Origin: Agromyces allii
GTDB taxonomy: Bacteria; Actinomycetota; Actinomycetes; Actinomycetales; Microbacteriaceae
Direction: 5' to 3'
Length of the DNA stretch: 64,000 bases
Assembly (NCBI RefSeq): GCF_009749385.1
Contig: NZ_WBIN01000014.1
Coordinates: 1 to 64,000, forward strand
Shown: in pieces, positions 62,117-64,000 of the stretch
Layout of the letters: every line of letters starts with the position of its first letter
Position numbering within the stretch: the first letter of the stretch is position 1
Translations under genes and position numbers: made by a program
Notes under the pieces: model-generated
Database searches by the model: none
The model's input: the letters and a program-made list of their open reading frames with translations, nothing else
Told to the model about the DNA's origin: nothing

Positions 62117-62532
62117 CGGGACCTGCCGACGAGCTCGCGGACGGCCAGTCCGTACGCCTCGGCCACCTCTGGGTGCTCGAACCGCAGTCGTTCGCCGCCG
62201 AGTTCGATCTCGACCTCGAACGCGTCGTCGAGGCGGGTGAGCGAGCGGAACGTCGCGCGCAGCAGCTCGCGAAGCTGGTCTTCGCGGGGCAGCCACACGG
62301 CGTCGACGAGCGCGACGGAGTCGAGCGCCCACTCGGTCGTGCCGTTGAACGCGAGCACCGTGCCGGTCGGATGCCGGCGCGCCTCGATCGTCATCTCGCT
62401 CACCGTGAAGACGTCGGCCTCGGCCTCGGCCTCGACATCGCTCGGCAGGTCGAGCTGGAACCGGTCGCCCGAGAGCGGGTGCCACACGAGTCCGGCTTCG
62501 CGGAGGGCGAGGGCGAGCTCTCGGCTGATCAT
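62113..62532 (-). CDS. Conserved actinobacterial protein of unknown function (partner gene)
   Basis: 139 aa. ATG at 62532 has GGAG 2-5 nt upstream. Alpha/beta: SRELALALREAGLVWHPLSG at the N-terminus and WLPREDQLRELLRATFRSL near 80. Overlaps the 172-aa gene by 4 nt, so the two products may act together. Function unknown. Confidence 0.7.
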   Translation of the reverse strand: MISRELALALREAGLVWHPLSGDRFQLDLPSDVEAEAEADVFTVSEMTIEARRHPTGTVLAFNGTTEWALDSVALVDAVWLPREDQLRELLRATFRSLTRLDDAFEVEIELGGERLRFEHPEVAEAYGLAVRELVGRSR

Positions 62533-62590
62533 GTCTCCATCGTGCCCCGAACCGGGCACCGCGTCACGCAACCGGCCTGCGATCGGTGAG

Positions 62591-62657
62591 GCTCCCGCCG
62601 GGTCCGGGGTTCGGGGTCATCCCCCAATGTTCCCTCGAACCGGTCCCCGGCGGGAGC
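62591..62657. terminator. Long imperfect hairpin between alcohol dehydrogenase and the next unit
   Basis: GCTCCCGCCGG (62591-62601) pairs with 62647-62657, and GGTTCG near 62608 pairs with CGAACC near 62636. On the minus strand it lies just past the dehydrogenase stop, so it is best read as that gene's terminator. It lacks a T-run. Confidence 0.55.
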
Positions 62658-62659
62658 AG

Positions 62660-63820
62660 CTAGGGGGCGGCCCGCCGCCCGGGGGCGACGCCGACCCTGA
62701 TGTGTCGACCCGACGCGGCCTCGTCGAGCGCGTGGTCGAGCTTGGCGAGCGCGTGGGTCGACCCGACGAGCTCGTCGAGCGGCAGCGTGCGCCAGGCCCG
62801 TTCGAGGAAGGCGACCGCGTGCTCGAGGTGGCGGGCGTCGTAGTTGTGCACACCCGTGATGCTCGCGAGCCGCCGCACGAGCGACTCGGGGTCGATGCAG
62901 AGTTCGCTGCCGCTCGTGACGCTGCCGACGAGCACGACGACGCCGCCGACGCCCACCTTGGCGACCGCGGTGCGGACACCGGCGGCGGCCCCCGAGGCTT
63001 CGATCGCGACGAGCACCTCACGCGTGTCGGTGCCGATCGCGGCGGCCAGCACGGACTCGAGCCGCTCCGATCCGTCGGCCCGGGCGCGCGGGTCGGCGCT
63101 CAGGGCGCCGAGTCGACGCGCGAACGCCCGCCGCGAGGCATCCGGCTCGGAGACGATCACGGTCGCGCCGGCCTCGAGCGCGAGGGCCGCGGCGGTGAGC
63201 CCGATCATGCCGCCGCCGGTGATGAGCACGAGGGCGCCGTCGAGATCCACACGGGCGGATGCCGCGGCCAGCGCCGCGACCGCGGTCGCCGTCGCGCACG
63301 AGGCGGGCGCCGCCACCACCGCGGGCAGCTCCTCGGAGATGCGCACGATCGACGTGCCGGCGCGGAGCTGCACGTGCGTGGCGAATCCGCCGGAGAGCTC
63401 CCACCCTCGGTGCACGCGCTCATGGCCGTACTTGGCGAGCGTGCGGCACTTCTGCGTGAGTCCGCGGCGGCACCGGTCGCAGGTGCCGCAGCTCACGGTG
63501 ACCGACCAGACCACGCGGTCGCCGAGTTCGAGGGGCGTCCCGTCGCTGCGCACGGCTCCGGCGCCGAGCGCGATGACGCGGCCGACCTGCTCGTGTCCGA
63601 GCACGAGCGGCGACCTGGCCGGACGGTGCCCGAGCACGGTGTGGATGTCGGATCCGCAGATCGTGGCGAGCTCGACCTCGACGAGCGCCTCGCCGTCGCA
63701 GAGGTGCACACCGGGCACGGCGAGGGCGTCCTGCGGGCGCCCCGGCTCGTTCCAGACCATGGCGACGGGCGAGGGCTTCACGATCACGTCGTGCTCGCTC
63801 CGGCGGTCGACAGTGTGCAT
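62660..63820 (-). CDS. Zinc-dependent alcohol dehydrogenase, HpnZ-like (phosphonate-associated type)
   Basis: 386 aa from ATG at 63820. MDR family: catalytic zinc site ATICGSDIHTV near 52 and LGHEQVGRV, structural zinc cluster SCGTCDRCRRGLTQKC near 110, then YGHERVHRGWELSGGFATHV near 130, and the NAD-binding ITGGGMIGLTAAALALEAG near 205. The GDRVVWSV and CATATAVAAL segments resemble TIGR03366 (alcohol dehydrogenases found with phosphonate catabolism). No phosphonate genes are nearby. The true substrate is not known. The 180 bp upstream to the window end show no further gene. Confidence 0.82.
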   Translation of the reverse strand: MHTVDRRSEHDVIVKPSPVAMVWNEPGRPQDALAVPGVHLCDGEALVEVELATICGSDIHTVLGHRPARSPLVLGHEQVGRVIALGAGAVRSDGTPLELGDRVVWSVTVSCGTCDRCRRGLTQKCRTLAKYGHERVHRGWELSGGFATHVQLRAGTSIVRISEELPAVVAAPASCATATAVAALAAASARVDLDGALVLITGGGMIGLTAAALALEAGATVIVSEPDASRRAFARRLGALSADPRARADGSERLESVLAAAIGTDTREVLVAIEASGAAAGVRTAVAKVGVGGVVVLVGSVTSGSELCIDPESLVRRLASITGVHNYDARHLEHAVAFLERAWRTLPLDELVGSTHALAKLDHALDEAASGRHIRVGVAPGRRAAP

Positions 63821-64000
63821 CGCGGCTGCCCGCCTCGCTCTCCTGGGCCGAGCGCCCGGTGCGAGCGCGTGCTGTGCGTTCCGGATTCCCACCGTAGGCA
63901 GCCGCCGCCAACGGCATCCGTCGGCATGGTTACCGGCAGGTGAATGAGCTGGGGCCGCTGGGGTTCGTGCGCTCCCGCGCAGACCACGTGCAGATCGTGC

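Overview
The window is high-GC (roughly 70%) bacterial chromosomal DNA, densely packed with short intergenic gaps. The gene content points to an actinobacterium of the Microbacteriaceae (Agromyces/Microbacterium-like): LAXTG (sortase E-type) anchoring, an HtaA hemin system behind IdeR/DtxR iron boxes, a DUF3073 gene beside purM, a sterol-carrier gene beside purD, many GTG starts and many apparently leaderless genes. The family placement is inference. I see no rRNA, tRNA, insertion sequence, prophage or CRISPR array, so this looks like core chromosome with a few accessory loci.

Layout. 0.2-4.8 kb: TetR regulator with its operator and a heterodimeric ABC exporter. 4.8-8.3 kb: RND exporter (minus). 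8.5-11.1 kb: two secreted proteins, the second built of six chaplin-like repeats with a LASTG wall-sorting signal. 11.1-13.3 kb: MocR regulator divergent from a YczE-type membrane protein. 13.5-15.1 kb: DUF4097-PadR operon behind twin palindromic operators. 15.2-16.1 kb: TipA-like MerR gene with a 19-bp-spacer promoter and a strong internal ribosome binding site. 16.1-19.7 kb: acetyltransferase, paired CrcB/Fluc fluoride channel subunits, KimA-like APC permease. 19.7-24.5 kb: flavin monooxygenase, DUF3073, luciferase-like protein, purM, small proteins. 24.5-26.5 kb: second MocR divergent from an AhpD-like protein. 26.6-28.1 kb: purF. 28.7-37.0 kb: hemin uptake locus, with a giant cell-surface HtaA protein (minus) divergent from hmuTUV across two iron boxes. 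37-39 kb: DUF1990, an Imm5-like protein and small genes. 39.3-41.6 kb: purD-purC. 42-44.4 kb: ring-cleavage-type VOC dioxygenase, small genes, TetR. 44.6-47.8 kb: kynurenine operon (kynA, amidohydrolase, kynU). 48.5-50.7 kb: PadR-MFS efflux operon. 50.9-51.8 kb: purS-purQ. 52-57.6 kb: acyl-CoA ligase, DUF389, apt, DUF3817, MFS. 57.9-60.2 kb: purL. 60.2-63.8 kb: NUDIX-GNAT fusion, small genes and a zinc alcohol dehydrogenase.

How the genes work together. Most of de novo purine synthesis (purF, purD, purL/Q/S, purM, purC) plus adenine salvage (apt) is spread over about 38 kb in separate transcription units rather than one operon. The hemin locus forms one iron-repressed unit: surface capture, lipoprotein receptor, permease and ATPase. 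Several efflux systems sit beside their own regulators.

The most unusual signals are: (1) an octamer, CGGATGCC, present about 75 times by hand count when base composition predicts about five, in several reading frames and often paired into intergenic hairpins; (2) at least 13 genes with a TANNNT box 5-8 nt before the start codon, implying leaderless mRNAs; (3) the TipA-like internal start; (4) the chaplin-like LAXTG protein; (5) the giant repeat-built HtaA protein; (6) an amidohydrolase standing where a kynurenine formamidase is expected. No non-coding stretch exceeds about 300 bases.
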